The position numbers and the translations under genes are program-made. Shown here in pieces: positions 1 through 8,308 of a DNA stretch of 19,728 bases. How positions within the stretch are numbered: position 1 is the first letter of the stretch; each line of letters begins with the position of its first letter. Source of the stretch: an uncultured Clostridia bacterium (GTDB lineage Bacteria > Bacillota > Clostridia > Christensenellales > UBA1242); NCBI GenBank assembly GCA_944372715.1, contig CALVZZ010000075.1:1-19728 (forward strand), in the 5' to 3' direction. The notes beneath the pieces are model-generated. The model was not told where the DNA came from, did no database searches, and saw only the letters and a list, made by a program, of their open reading frames with translations.

Positions 1-23
1 GCAGAAAAAAATTAACTGCTTAA
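1..23 (+). CDS. rpmH: Ribosomal protein L34, C-terminal end only (partial)
   Basis: The first complete codons in this frame read RKKLTA and then TAA at 21-23. This matches the usual basic tail of bacterial L34 (for example ...GRKRLSA), a small protein of the large ribosomal subunit. The gene begins outside the window. Its position 16 bp before rnpA is the near-universal rpmH-rnpA arrangement, which is the main support because only six residues are visible. Confidence 0.75.
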
Positions 24-39
24 CCATAAGAGGTTTTTT

Positions 40-381
40 ATGTTAAAAAAAGAAAACAGACTTAAAAAAAATAAACAATTTAATTACATTTATAAAAAAG
101 GAAATACTGAATTTGAAAAGCATATTAATTTGTGTTTTTTAAAAACAAAATTTAAACCATTTAAAGTTGGTTTTTCAGTTTCAAATAAGATAGGAAAGAG
201 TAATGTAAGAAATAAGGTTAAAAGACGATTAAGAGAAAGTTTTAAAATTTTAATGGCTGATTGTAAAGATGATTTTAACCTTATTTTTGTTGCAAAATGT
301 GGTATAGAAAATTTGACCTTTAAGGAAATTTGTCTTGAAATGAAAAGACTTTTAGAAAAGGCAAAAATTATAAATGTATAA
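40..381 (+). CDS. rnpA: Ribonuclease P protein component
   Basis: This is the protein subunit of RNase P, which assists the catalytic RNA in removing 5' leaders from pre-tRNAs. The 113-aa length is normal for the family. The basic RNR motif is seen around residues 50-68 as NKIGKSNVRNKVKRRLRE, and the N-terminus (LKKNKQFNYIYKKG) is typical of RnpA. An AGAGG Shine-Dalgarno lies just upstream of the ATG. It follows rpmH and overlaps the start of yidD by 8 bp, as in many Firmicutes. Assignment is secure. Confidence 0.97.
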   Translation: MLKKENRLKKNKQFNYIYKKGNTEFEKHINLCFLKTKFKPFKVGFSVSNKIGKSNVRNKVKRRLRESFKILMADCKDDFNLIFVAKCGIENLTFKEICLEMKRLLEKAKIINV

Positions 382-649
382 ATTTTTAAGGATTTTATCA
401 TTTCCTATCGACTATTTTTTTATTGGGCTTGTTTGGTTATACAAAATATTTATTTCGCCATTAAAGCCTAAAACTTGTAGATTTATACCATCTTGTTCAA
501 CATATATGATATTATGTATTAAGTCTTATGGTTCAATTAAAGGAATACTTTTAGGAACAAAAAGATTGTTAAAATGCAATCCTAAAAGTGATTACGGATT
601 TGATCCAATTCCTATAAATATTAAAGGAGATTTCAAATGGCTTTTATAG
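374..649 (+). CDS. yidD: Membrane protein insertion efficiency factor YidD
   Basis: A 91-aa YidD-family protein, thought to assist YidC-dependent membrane insertion at the cytoplasmic membrane. The family signature is clear: SPLKPKTCRFIPSCSTYM near residues 28-45, followed by YG, a RLLKCNP segment and G-x-DPIP. An N-terminal hydrophobic segment (about 8-28) may be an amphipathic membrane anchor. The ATG overlaps the 3' end of rnpA (TAA at 379-381) and the stop overlaps yidC, so translation is probably coupled. The order rnpA-yidD-yidC is conserved in bacteria. Confidence 0.96.
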   Translation: MYKFLRILSFPIDYFFIGLVWLYKIFISPLKPKTCRFIPSCSTYMILCIKSYGSIKGILLGTKRLLKCNPKSDYGFDPIPINIKGDFKWLL

Positions 650-1704
650 GCTCATTGTTAATATCTGCACCAACCGGTATGTGGCCAAGTATAATAAACG
701 CTTTTAACTCTGTTGGAAACTATGCTTGGGGAATTATTTTGCTTACAATTTGCATTAAACTTGTAATGTCTCCACTAGATTTTTTTAATAAGAAAGTTAC
801 AAGAAAAAATGCAAAAATGCAAGCTGTTTTACAACCAGAAATGGCAAAGATTCAAAAACAATATGGACACGATAAAAATTTATATAATCAAAAACTATCT
901 GAATTATATAAAAAAAATAACTTCAACATTATGGGCTCTTGTGTTTTTATGTTGGTTAATTTAATTTTGACTTTGGTCATATTTTTAACACTGTGGGGTT
1001 CACTAAACTCTATGGCAAACTTTAAGATTGCAGACCAATATAACCAGCTAGAAACAGTTTATAATCAAACTTACACTGAAACACAAGGAACAGAGGAAGA
1101 AAAGATTATTTCAGCTAATAGTGCTGTTAAAATAAAGTATGATGAAATTAAAGATAGTTGGCTTTGGATTGAAAATGTTTGGGTAAGTGAAACACCTTGG
1201 ACAAACAGTATTCCAGATTTCAATTCTTATCTTTCAATGATTGGAAATAAGGTTGAAATCATTGAAGAAGGTGAACCTGTTTTAAAGAATTTTTCTGAAC
1301 TAACAGAAGATCAGCAGGAAGAAATAAAAGCTAATTATGAAAAAGTTATGAACCCACTCAGAGAAAGTGTTAATAGAGTTAATGGTTATTTAATTTTACC
1401 AATTCTTGCAATCGGTACGAGCCTTTTAGCACAGTTTTTAATGCAGTATAGAGTGAGTAAAAAGAATAAATCTGAAAATGCAGTTGCACAACCAACAAAT
1501 AAAGTTTTATTGATTGTTTTACCACTTATTATGGGATTATTCACTCTATTTTATAACTCAGTGTTTGCTATATATATTATTACAGGTCAAATTATTTCAA
1601 TTATTACAGCACCAATTATAGACCTTATTATAGATAAAGTGGAAGCAAGGGCAGAAAAGAAAAAAGAAGCCAAGGTTGTAGTTGAATATAGCAGGAAAAA
1701 ATAG
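637..1704 (+). CDS. yidC: YidC/Oxa1 family membrane protein insertase (Gram-positive type)
   Basis: Membrane insertase of the YidC/Oxa1/SpoIIIJ family, which inserts proteins into the cytoplasmic membrane alone or with Sec. It has 355 aa. Hydrophobic segments are at about 28-47, 100-122, 250-270, 286-308 and 310-333. K41 sits where the conserved groove arginine of SpoIIIJ is found, a conservative change. The cytoplasmic loop after the first core segment (QPEMAKIQKQY, 66-76) is typical. A hydrophilic region of about 120 residues (127-250) separates the second and third core segments and is much longer than in SpoIIIJ. No clear lipoprotein cysteine or signal peptide is seen at the N-terminus. 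An AAGGAG Shine-Dalgarno precedes the ATG, and the gene overlaps yidD by 13 bp. Confidence 0.93.
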   Translation: MAFIGSLLISAPTGMWPSIINAFNSVGNYAWGIILLTICIKLVMSPLDFFNKKVTRKNAKMQAVLQPEMAKIQKQYGHDKNLYNQKLSELYKKNNFNIMGSCVFMLVNLILTLVIFLTLWGSLNSMANFKIADQYNQLETVYNQTYTETQGTEEEKIISANSAVKIKYDEIKDSWLWIENVWVSETPWTNSIPDFNSYLSMIGNKVEIIEEGEPVLKNFSELTEDQQEEIKANYEKVMNPLRESVNRVNGYLILPILAIGTSLLAQFLMQYRVSKKNKSENAVAQPTNKVLLIVLPLIMGLFTLFYNSVFAIYIITGQIISIITAPIIDLIIDKVEARAEKKKEAKVVVEYSRKK

Positions 1705-1712
1705 GAGTTATT

Positions 1713-2507
1713 ATGATTGAATGTGAAGCAACAGGAAGAAATATTGAACAGGCAATTACAAATGCTTTGTATGAACTTAAAGCATTAAGAGAAGATGTGG
1801 ATATTAAAATACTAGAACAAGGTGGATTGTTTAAAAAAGCAAAAGTATATGTTAAAATATCAGACGATGCTTTGGATAAATATGTAAAACCTAAGCAAAA
1901 TTTAACTGATATAGAAAACAAAGATGATGAAGAAATTAAAGAAACACCTATTGACAATTCTAGTGAAGAAACAGAAAATATAGACAATGTTCAAGAAAAT
2001 TTAGAAGAAGAAAATGCAGTTAAAGAAGTAAAGACTGTTAAAAATATTGATGAGTTAGAGAAAGGAAAAAACTTTTTAATTGGATTGCTTGAAGTTATAA
2101 ATAACGATTCAAAAGTTTTTAGTGAAGAAAATTCAGATGAAATTGTTTATGAAATTCAAGGAGAGAATGCTAGCAACTTAATTGGTTATAGAGGGGAATC
2201 TTTAAATGCAATTCAATATCTTGTATCAATTATAAATTCCAAGGGTAATAGACACTCCAAACGTGTAAAAGTGGATATTGGAGGTTTTAAAGAAAAGAGA
2301 AAGGAAAGTCTTGAAGCTCTTGCAAATAGAATTGCTAAAAAAGTTTTAAAAACTTCTCATCAAACAAAACTTGAACCTATGACAGCTTATGAAAGAAGAA
2401 TTATTCATACTGTTATTCAAAACTATCCAGAATTGACAAGTTTTAGTACAGGTGAAGAACCACATAGATTTTTAACAATATGTTTAAAAGGAAAAGAAGA
2501 TAATTAA
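1713..2507 (+). CDS. jag: Jag/KhpB RNA-binding protein
   Basis: A 264-aa Jag (KhpB, SpoIIIJ-associated) protein, an RNA-binding regulator implicated in cell elongation and division in Gram-positive bacteria. Domain order is a Jag_N domain (about 1-50), an acidic low-complexity linker rich in D/E/N (about 60-108), a KH domain with the GYRG loop at 158-161 followed by ESLNAIQYLV, and a C-terminal R3H domain (about 200-260) with R228 and H232 in YERRIIH. A GGAG Shine-Dalgarno overlaps the yidC stop region. It is the last gene of the rpmH-to-jag operon; a hairpin formed by its last codons and the bases after the stop looks like an intrinsic terminator. Confidence 0.95.
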   Translation: MIECEATGRNIEQAITNALYELKALREDVDIKILEQGGLFKKAKVYVKISDDALDKYVKPKQNLTDIENKDDEEIKETPIDNSSEETENIDNVQENLEEENAVKEVKTVKNIDELEKGKNFLIGLLEVINNDSKVFSEENSDEIVYEIQGENASNLIGYRGESLNAIQYLVSIINSKGNRHSKRVKVDIGGFKEKRKESLEALANRIAKKVLKTSHQTKLEPMTAYERRIIHTVIQNYPELTSFSTGEEPHRFLTICLKGKEDN

Positions 2508-2522
2508 ACATCTTCTTTTTTT
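2492..2522 (+). terminator. Intrinsic terminator after jag
   Basis: An inverted repeat AAAAGAAGAT (2492-2501) / ATCTTCTTTT (2510-2519) is followed by more T residues. The left arm lies within the last codons of jag. It separates the rpmH-jag operon from mnmE. Confidence 0.75.
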
Positions 2523-2531
2523 GTTTTGTAA

Positions 2532-2560
2532 TTTACAGATTTTTTTTTATATGATATAAT
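2532..2560 (+). promoter_or_regulatory. mnmE operon promoter, leaderless arrangement
   Basis: TTTACA (2532-2537), a 17-bp spacer, then TATAAT (2555-2560). The mnmE ATG at 2568 begins 8 nt after the last base of the -10, where transcription is expected to start. No Shine-Dalgarno-like sequence fits between the -10 and the ATG, so a leaderless mRNA is inferred. Confidence 0.8.
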
Positions 2561-2567
2561 TTACCGT

Positions 2568-3890
2568 ATGAAGACGATTGTAGCTGTTTCAACACCTATT
2601 GGTGTTGGAGCAATAAGTATTGTTAGAATGAGTGGAGATGACAGTTTAAAAATAGCTGGCAAAGTTTTTTCTTGTAAAGAAAAAATTGAACCAAGAAAGG
2701 TTATTTTAGGAACATTTCATTATAAGGAATTAAATGAAAAATGCTTACTTGTATATTTTAAAGCCCCTTACTCTTACACGGGTGAAGATATTATTGAATT
2801 TCAATGTCACGGTGGAGAATTTTTAACAAAGGAAGTTTTAAAGTCGCTTATAGAAAATGGTGCAGTACTTGCAGAAAATGGTGAATTTACAAAGAGAGCT
2901 TTTTTAAATGGAAAAGTAAGTTTAGATAGTGCAGAAGGTATTATAGATGTAATAAATGCAAATTCAGAAGCAGAAATAAAAGCAGGGTTTAATTTAATGT
3001 CTGGAAAGCTTTTAAGCAAGGTAAAAAGTTTGCAAAATATTGTAACAGATGAAATTGCGAATATAGATATGACACTAGATTATCCAGAACACGATGATGA
3101 AGCACAAACTTTAAATCATACTGAAAAACAAATTATTAAAGTAAAAGAAGAAATTGAAAAACTTTTAAATACTGCAAACACTGGAAAACTTATAAAAACA
3201 GGAATCAATGCTTCAATCATAGGTAAGCCTAATGTTGGTAAATCTAGCATTTTAAATGCACTTTTAGGCGAAGATAGGGCAATTGTTACAGATATTGCAG
3301 GCACAACAAGAGATATTATAACTGAAAGCATAGTCTATAAAAATATAAAAATAAATTTTATAGATACAGCTGGTATTAGAGAAAGTGACAATCTTGTTGA
3401 AAAAATTGGTATTGACAGAACAAAAAGAGCAATTCAAAGCTCTGATATTGTTTTGTTAGTTCTTGATAGTTCTAGTAATTTGACAGAAGAAGATGAAGAA
3501 CTTTTAAAGCTTACACAAAATAAAAAGAGAATTATCATATTGAATAAGATAGATAAAAAAAATGTTTTATCTTTAAAAGATAGACATATTTTAGTAAGTG
3601 CAAAAAATAATGAAAACATTGAAGATATAAAAGAAGCAATATATCAAGAATTTCAAACGGGTACAATAGACACATCGGGTGTTATATTAACAAATGTCAG
3701 ACACATAGAAGCTTTAACAAAAGCAAATGATATATGTAAAAATATATTAAATAGCTGTAAAAATTCAACAGCAGATATAATAAGTTTTATGTTGAAAGAA
3801 TTATGGTCAGAATTAGGAAAAATAACAGGAGAGACGGAAACAGAAAGTATTGTTGATGCAATCTTTTCTAAGTTTTGTTTAGGAAAATGA
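2568..3890 (+). CDS. mnmE: tRNA modification GTPase MnmE (TrmE)
   Basis: With MnmG this GTPase forms the complex that adds the carboxymethylaminomethyl group to uridine 34 of certain tRNAs. The 440-aa length is close to the family norm. The N-terminal folate-binding domain begins with IVAVSTPIGVGAISIVRMSG. The inserted G domain shows G1 GKPNVGKS (219-226), G2 TDIAGTTRD (241-249), DTAG (266-269) and NKID. The protein ends in FCLGK, the conserved C-terminal motif carrying the functional cysteine. It has no Shine-Dalgarno; the start is set by the conserved N-terminus and its placement at the predicted transcription start. It overlaps mnmG by 4 bp (ATGA). Confidence 0.98.
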   Translation: MKTIVAVSTPIGVGAISIVRMSGDDSLKIAGKVFSCKEKIEPRKVILGTFHYKELNEKCLLVYFKAPYSYTGEDIIEFQCHGGEFLTKEVLKSLIENGAVLAENGEFTKRAFLNGKVSLDSAEGIIDVINANSEAEIKAGFNLMSGKLLSKVKSLQNIVTDEIANIDMTLDYPEHDDEAQTLNHTEKQIIKVKEEIEKLLNTANTGKLIKTGINASIIGKPNVGKSSILNALLGEDRAIVTDIAGTTRDIITESIVYKNIKINFIDTAGIRESDNLVEKIGIDRTKRAIQSSDIVLLVLDSSSNLTEEDEELLKLTQNKKRIIILNKIDKKNVLSLKDRHILVSAKNNENIEDIKEAIYQEFQTGTIDTSGVILTNVRHIEALTKANDICKNILNSCKNSTADIISFMLKELWSELGKITGETETESIVDAIFSKFCLGK

Positions 3891-5758
3891 AAAAGGTATA
3901 TTATGATAGTATAGTTGTAGGTGCAGGTCACGCAGGCTGTGAATCAGCCTTAGCTTTATCTCGCCTTGGAAATAAAACTCTTCTTTTAACCTTAAACTTA
4001 GATGCAATTGCTTTTCTTGCTTGTAATCCTTCCATTGGTGGTACTGCAAAAGGGCATTTAGTATGTGAAATAGATGCTCTTGGTGGAGAAATGGGTAGAA
4101 ATACCGATGAAACATTAATTCAAAAAAGAATGTTAAACAGGGGAAAAGGTCCAGCTGTTTACAGTTTAAGAGCACAAGCAGATAAACAGAAATATCATTC
4201 CAGAATGAAAAGAGTTTTGGAAGAACAAGAAAATTTAACACTTAAACAAAGCGAAGTGACTAAAATTTTAGTTAAAAATGGAAAGGTTGTAGGTGTTAAA
4301 ACAGCTATGGGAGAAACATTTATAGCTAAGTCTGTTGTAATAAGTACAGGAGTGTATTTAAAAAGCAAAATCATAATTGGTGAATATACGAAGAACAGTG
4401 GGCCAAATGGTTTTGCACCAGCAAATGAATTAACAAAAAGTTTAATAGATTTAGGTCTTGAAGTTAGAAGATTTAAAACAGGAACACCGGCAAGAATAAA
4501 TGGAAAAACTATAAATTTTTCCGAACTTGAAGTTCAATATGGTGAAGATAATATTCAAAATTTTAGCTTTTTAACAAAAAAGAAAACAAAAAATCAATCA
4601 GTTTGTTATCTTACTTATACAAACGCAAAAACACACGAAGTTATTTTAAATAATTTATCAAGAGCACCACTTTATTCGGGAATAATAAAAGGTACAGGAC
4701 CAAGATACTGTCCATCTATCGAAGATAAAATTGTAAGATTTAAAGACAAAGAGCGTCATCAAATTTTTCTTGAACCAGAGGGATTGGATACAAATGAGTT
4801 TTATATTCAGGGAGTAAGTACATCTTTGCCTTATGATGTACAGGAAGAAATGTATCATACAATTAAAGGTTTGGAACATTCAAGCATTATGAGAAATGCT
4901 TATGCCATTGAATATGATTGTATTAATCCGTTAGAGCTTTATCCAACTTTGGAAGCAAAAAAGGTTAAGGGACTATTTTTTGCAGGACAAGTAAACGGTA
5001 CAAGTGGTTATGAAGAAGCCGGAGCACAAGGTATAATTGCTGGTATAAATGCTAATGCTTATAACAACAACAAGGAAATGTTAATTCTAAAAAGAAATCA
5101 AGCATACATTGGTGTTTTGATAGATGATCTTGTTACAAAGGGAACAAATGAGCCATATAGAATGATGACATCAAGAGCTGAATATAGATTATATTTAAGA
5201 CAAGATAATGCTGATATAAGGTTGACAGAAATTGGAAGAAAAATTGGTCTTGTAGATGATGAAAGATATAATAAATTTAAAAATAAAATAAATAAATTAA
5301 AAAAAGCAAAAGAATTATTAAAATTAAAAATTAAATTAGATAATAAATTAAAAAATTTTTTAAAAATTAATAATGAAAATATACCAACACAAAGCTTAAC
5401 AGTTTATGAATTAATAAAAAGAAACAATATTGATGCTTTTAAAATAAATGATGAATATAAAGTTTTTAAAGGCTTTAATTATGACATAATAAATTCAATA
5501 AATATAGAAGTAAAATATGAAGGATATTTAAAACAACAAGAGGACGATATAAAGAAGCTTGAAAAGGAAGAATCATTACTAATTGCTGATGATATAGACT
5601 TTTTTTCTATTAAAGGATTAAGATTAGAAGCAAGGCAAAAACTTGATAAAATAAAGCCAAAAACAATTTCACAAGCATCTAGAATTTCAGGTGTTTCCCC
5701 AGCAGATATTTCTGTTTTAATAATATATTTAAAAATGAGGCAAAATGGAAAAAATTGA
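3887..5758 (+). CDS. mnmG: tRNA uridine-5-carboxymethylaminomethyl modification enzyme MnmG (GidA)
   Basis: The FAD-dependent partner of MnmE in tRNA wobble uridine modification. 623 aa, normal for the family. The dinucleotide-binding motif VGAGHAGCESA lies at about 11-21, the conserved CNPSIGGTAKGHL segment at about 47-59, and the family motifs GTPARING and EYDCINP follow. The chosen ATG at 3887 overlaps the mnmE TGA and has an AGGA Shine-Dalgarno at 3881-3884; an in-frame ATG at 3875 is less likely because the conserved N-terminus begins at MKKVYYDSIVVG. The stretch 5274-5380 (residues about 463-498) is almost pure A/T and rich in Lys, Asn, Leu and Ile, but the frame stays open and the C-terminal motif (QASRISGVSPADISVL) is intact. 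Confidence 0.98.
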   Translation: MKKVYYDSIVVGAGHAGCESALALSRLGNKTLLLTLNLDAIAFLACNPSIGGTAKGHLVCEIDALGGEMGRNTDETLIQKRMLNRGKGPAVYSLRAQADKQKYHSRMKRVLEEQENLTLKQSEVTKILVKNGKVVGVKTAMGETFIAKSVVISTGVYLKSKIIIGEYTKNSGPNGFAPANELTKSLIDLGLEVRRFKTGTPARINGKTINFSELEVQYGEDNIQNFSFLTKKKTKNQSVCYLTYTNAKTHEVILNNLSRAPLYSGIIKGTGPRYCPSIEDKIVRFKDKERHQIFLEPEGLDTNEFYIQGVSTSLPYDVQEEMYHTIKGLEHSSIMRNAYAIEYDCINPLELYPTLEAKKVKGLFFAGQVNGTSGYEEAGAQGIIAGINANAYNNNKEMLILKRNQAYIGVLIDDLVTKGTNEPYRMMTSRAEYRLYLRQDNADIRLTEIGRKIGLVDDERYNKFKNKINKLKKAKELLKLKIKLDNKLKNFLKINNENIPTQSLTVYELIKRNNIDAFKINDEYKVFKGFNYDIINSINIEVKYEGYLKQQEDDIKKLEKEESLLIADDIDFFSIKGLRLEARQKLDKIKPKTISQASRISGVSPADISVLIIYLKMRQNGKN

Positions 5759-6431
5759 ATTATTTAAAAAATATAATATTAATTTAAGTGAAGAAAAATA
5801 TGAAAAATTTATGACATATTTTAATGAATTAATTTTATTTAATAATCAATTTAATTTAACAGCAATAACAGAAGAAAATGATGTTTTTATAAAACATTTT
5901 CTAGACAGTTTGTATCCTGAATTTTTAATTAAAAAAAATTCTAAAATTATTGACATTGGAGCAGGAGCAGGATTTCCGAGTTTACCACTGAAAATATATA
6001 GGGAAGATTTGTCAGTAACTATGATTGACAGTTTGAATAAGCGAATTAATTTTTTAAACACGATGATTTCAAAATTAAAACTAGAAAATGTTGAGTCAAT
6101 TCATACAAGGGCAGAAGATTTTGCAAAATTAAATAGAAACAAATTTGATTATGTGGTTGTAAGAGCTGTTGCAAAACTTTCCACTTTGCTAGAATATTCT
6201 TTGCCATTATTAAATGTTGGTGGAAAGTTGCTTGCATATAAGGGAGACAATATTGAAGATGAGCTAGCTAGCTCAAACAATGCTTTATTTATTCTTGGAG
6301 GAAAAATTCAAGATGTTTTAAAGTACGAAATTGAAGGAAACAAAAGAACTATTATAGTTGTGGAAAAAATTAAAGATACACCAACAAAATATCCACGAAA
6401 TAAAAATTTACCAAAAACAAATCCATTATAA
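5745..6431 (+). CDS. rsmG: 16S rRNA (guanine527-N7)-methyltransferase RsmG (GidB)
   Basis: Methylates N7 of G527 in 16S rRNA using S-adenosylmethionine. 228 aa, family-typical. The N-terminal NLTAITEENDVFIKHFLDSL segment (about 37-56) and the SAM-binding motif IDIGAGAGFPSLPL (69-82) are clear, followed by VVVRAVAKLSTLLEYSLPLL and a GGKLLAYKG motif. The start overlaps the mnmG 3' end by 14 bp, with GAGG at 5737-5740 as Shine-Dalgarno, so translational coupling is likely. The C-terminal tail (KYPRNKNLPKTNPL) is conserved in Gram-positive RsmG. It is followed 4 bp later by recF rather than by the noc/parAB genes seen in Bacillus. Confidence 0.97.
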   Translation: MEKIELFKKYNINLSEEKYEKFMTYFNELILFNNQFNLTAITEENDVFIKHFLDSLYPEFLIKKNSKIIDIGAGAGFPSLPLKIYREDLSVTMIDSLNKRINFLNTMISKLKLENVESIHTRAEDFAKLNRNKFDYVVVRAVAKLSTLLEYSLPLLNVGGKLLAYKGDNIEDELASSNNALFILGGKIQDVLKYEIEGNKRTIIVVEKIKDTPTKYPRNKNLPKTNPL

Positions 6432-6435
6432 GCCT

Positions 6436-7512
6436 ATGAAAATAAAAAAAATCTATTTGAATAATTATAGAAACTATTCTGATTTAAGAATAGATTTTTC
6501 TGATGGATTGAATGTAATTGTGGGAGCAAATGCACAAGGAAAAACAAATCTTTTAGAAGCCATTTATATGTGTTCAATAGGAAGAAGTTTAAGGGTTAAC
6601 AAAGAAAAACAAACTATAAACTTTGATAAAAACAATGCGCAAATCATTGTTGAAATAGAAAAGAAATACGGTAGAAGTACAATAGATATAATCCTTTCAA
6701 GGAATGCTAAAAAAACGGTTAGAATAAATAAAATACCAATAAAAAAAATTGGAGAACTTATGGGGGAATTAAAAGCTGTTTTCTTTTCTCCTGACGAGCT
6801 TAAACTTATTAAAGAAAGTCCAGAAGATAGAAGAAGATTTATGGATATAAGTATTTCTCAAATGTCTAAAAATTATTTTTATATGTTAAATAAGTATGAA
6901 AAAATTTTAGCTAATAGAAACAAACTTTTAAAGGAAGAATTGAATAAAAAAACATTAAAGGAAACACTTGACATTTGGAATGAACAGCTGGCAACTGTTG
7001 GCAGTAAAATTATAATTAACAGAATAAATTTTTTAAAAACTCTAACACCTTATGCAAAGCTAAGCCATAAGTATTTAACACAGGATAGTGAAGATATAGA
7101 TTTGGAGTATGTTGGAATTATAGGAGAAAACGAATCAGATATAAAGCAAATTTTTTTATCTGAATTAAACAAGAATTTTGAAAAAGATACAAAGCTTTGT
7201 TACACTACCATAGGCCCACACAGAGATGATATAAAAGTTTCAGTGAATGGAATAGATGTTAGGACTTATGGTTCTCAAGGGCAACAAAGAACGTGTGCAT
7301 TGTCATTAAAGTTAGCTGAGTTAGAAATAATTGAAAAGAATACAGGAGAAAAAGCCATTCTTCTTTTAGACGATGTACTTAGTGAGTTAGATTCTAAAAG
7401 AAGAAAACGACTATTAAATTTTTGTAAGAAGACTCAAACATTTTTAACTTGTACAGATTTCAAGGGAGAAGCAGATAATATAATAAAAACATCAAATGGA
7501 AAAGTTATATAA
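6436..7512 (+). CDS. recF: DNA replication and repair protein RecF
   Basis: An SMC-like ATPase that loads RecA at gapped DNA with RecO and RecR. 358 aa. Walker A is GANAQGKT (30-37), the ABC-type signature region is SQGQQRTCALSLKLAELE, and Walker B is ILLLDDVLSELD; the RecF GPHRDD motif is present. The ATG at 6436 is chosen because MKIKKIYLNNYRNY is the conserved N-terminus; the frame is open upstream to 6358 but only as overlap with rsmG. There is no convincing Shine-Dalgarno, so coupling to rsmG (stop 4 bp upstream) is likely. Elsewhere recF usually sits with dnaA, dnaN and gyrB; here it closes the mnm operon. Confidence 0.97.
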   Translation: MKIKKIYLNNYRNYSDLRIDFSDGLNVIVGANAQGKTNLLEAIYMCSIGRSLRVNKEKQTINFDKNNAQIIVEIEKKYGRSTIDIILSRNAKKTVRINKIPIKKIGELMGELKAVFFSPDELKLIKESPEDRRRFMDISISQMSKNYFYMLNKYEKILANRNKLLKEELNKKTLKETLDIWNEQLATVGSKIIINRINFLKTLTPYAKLSHKYLTQDSEDIDLEYVGIIGENESDIKQIFLSELNKNFEKDTKLCYTTIGPHRDDIKVSVNGIDVRTYGSQGQQRTCALSLKLAELEIIEKNTGEKAILLLDDVLSELDSKRRKRLLNFCKKTQTFLTCTDFKGEADNIIKTSNGKVI

Positions 7513-7516
7513 AATC

Positions 7517-7545
7517 AAAAAACTATGTGAAAACATAGTTTTTTT
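7517..7545. terminator. Bidirectional terminator between recF and uppP
   Basis: A perfect 12-bp stem (AAAAAACTATGT at 7517-7528 and its complement at 7533-7544) with a GAAA loop. Flanking T and A runs serve both convergent genes. The uppP stop codon (7544-7546) overlaps the hairpin. Confidence 0.88.
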
Positions 7546-8308
7546 ATAATATAAACAAACAAGAAATAGACAATATCGTTAGGTATATGACAAATGGATA
7601 GAACTTTACTTTTTTTACTGCGCTAAGCATAAATTTAACACAAATTAAACCAATGACAAGAGCAAAAATAAAGGATATTATAATGTTAAATAGTGAAGTG
7701 TCAAAAAATGGTTGATTAGTTTCTATGCATTCAAAAATTTGAAAAATCATAGAAGCTAAAATAATAGGAATACTCAGTATAAAACTAAACTCTGCACACT
7801 CTTCTCTTTTTGCTCCTTCAAGTACACCTGCACATATTGTAGAACCACTTCTAGAAATTCCTGGTATTACTGCTATTCCTTGCACAAGACCAATACAAAT
7901 TGCCGTTTTAAAAGTTAAACTATGTGCTAATTTTTTAGAAGTAAAAAATTCTGTCAAAAGCAAAAGAATTGCAGTAAGTAAAAAGAAGATAGGTAAAAAA
8001 GCTCCATTTAATAAATCTTCAAAAAAAATTTTAATGGGAATTGCTATTGCAATTGTTAAAATTGTGGATACATAAAGCTTTAAAGCAAGATTAGAAAAAG
8101 GATTTTTAATTAGCCACCAAATCTGTTTTCGTAAAACTATAAACACAGCAAAAAGAGTTGCAATATGCAAAAATATAGAAAGCCCTAAAAAGTTTTCTGA
8201 TATATTAAATAATGAATTAAAGAGCAATAAATGTCCACTAGAAGAAATGGGCAAAAATTCTGTTGCTCCTTGAATTATTCCTAAGATTATTGCTTGCCAA
8301 ATTGTCAT
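7544..8308 (-). CDS. uppP: Undecaprenyl-diphosphatase (UppP/BacA family)
   Basis: An integral membrane phosphatase that recycles undecaprenyl pyrophosphate to the monophosphate for cell-wall synthesis and gives bacitracin tolerance. 254 aa, slightly shorter than the common 265-280. Both signature motifs are intact: GATEFLPISSSGHL at 14-27 and PGISRSGSTI near the middle. Several hydrophobic segments cover most of the length, ending in a hydrophobic helix. It is convergent with the recF operon and lies alone. No Shine-Dalgarno is visible before the ATG; TAAAAT (minus strand, 8315-8320) ends 6 nt before the ATG, so it may be leaderless, though no good -35 was found. Confidence 0.97.
   Translation of the reverse strand: MTIWQAIILGIIQGATEFLPISSSGHLLLFNSLFNISENFLGLSIFLHIATLFAVFIVLRKQIWWLIKNPFSNLALKLYVSTILTIAIAIPIKIFFEDLLNGAFLPIFFLLTAILLLLTEFFTSKKLAHSLTFKTAICIGLVQGIAVIPGISRSGSTICAGVLEGAKREECAEFSFILSIPIILASMIFQIFECIETNQPFFDTSLFNIIISFIFALVIGLICVKFMLSAVKKVKFYPFVIYLTILSISCLFIL

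Noticed and set aside
3879..4241. 120-codon minus-strand frame opposite the mnmG start
   Set aside because: It lies opposite a secure conserved gene; its Leu/Phe/His-rich product looks like a shadow translation.
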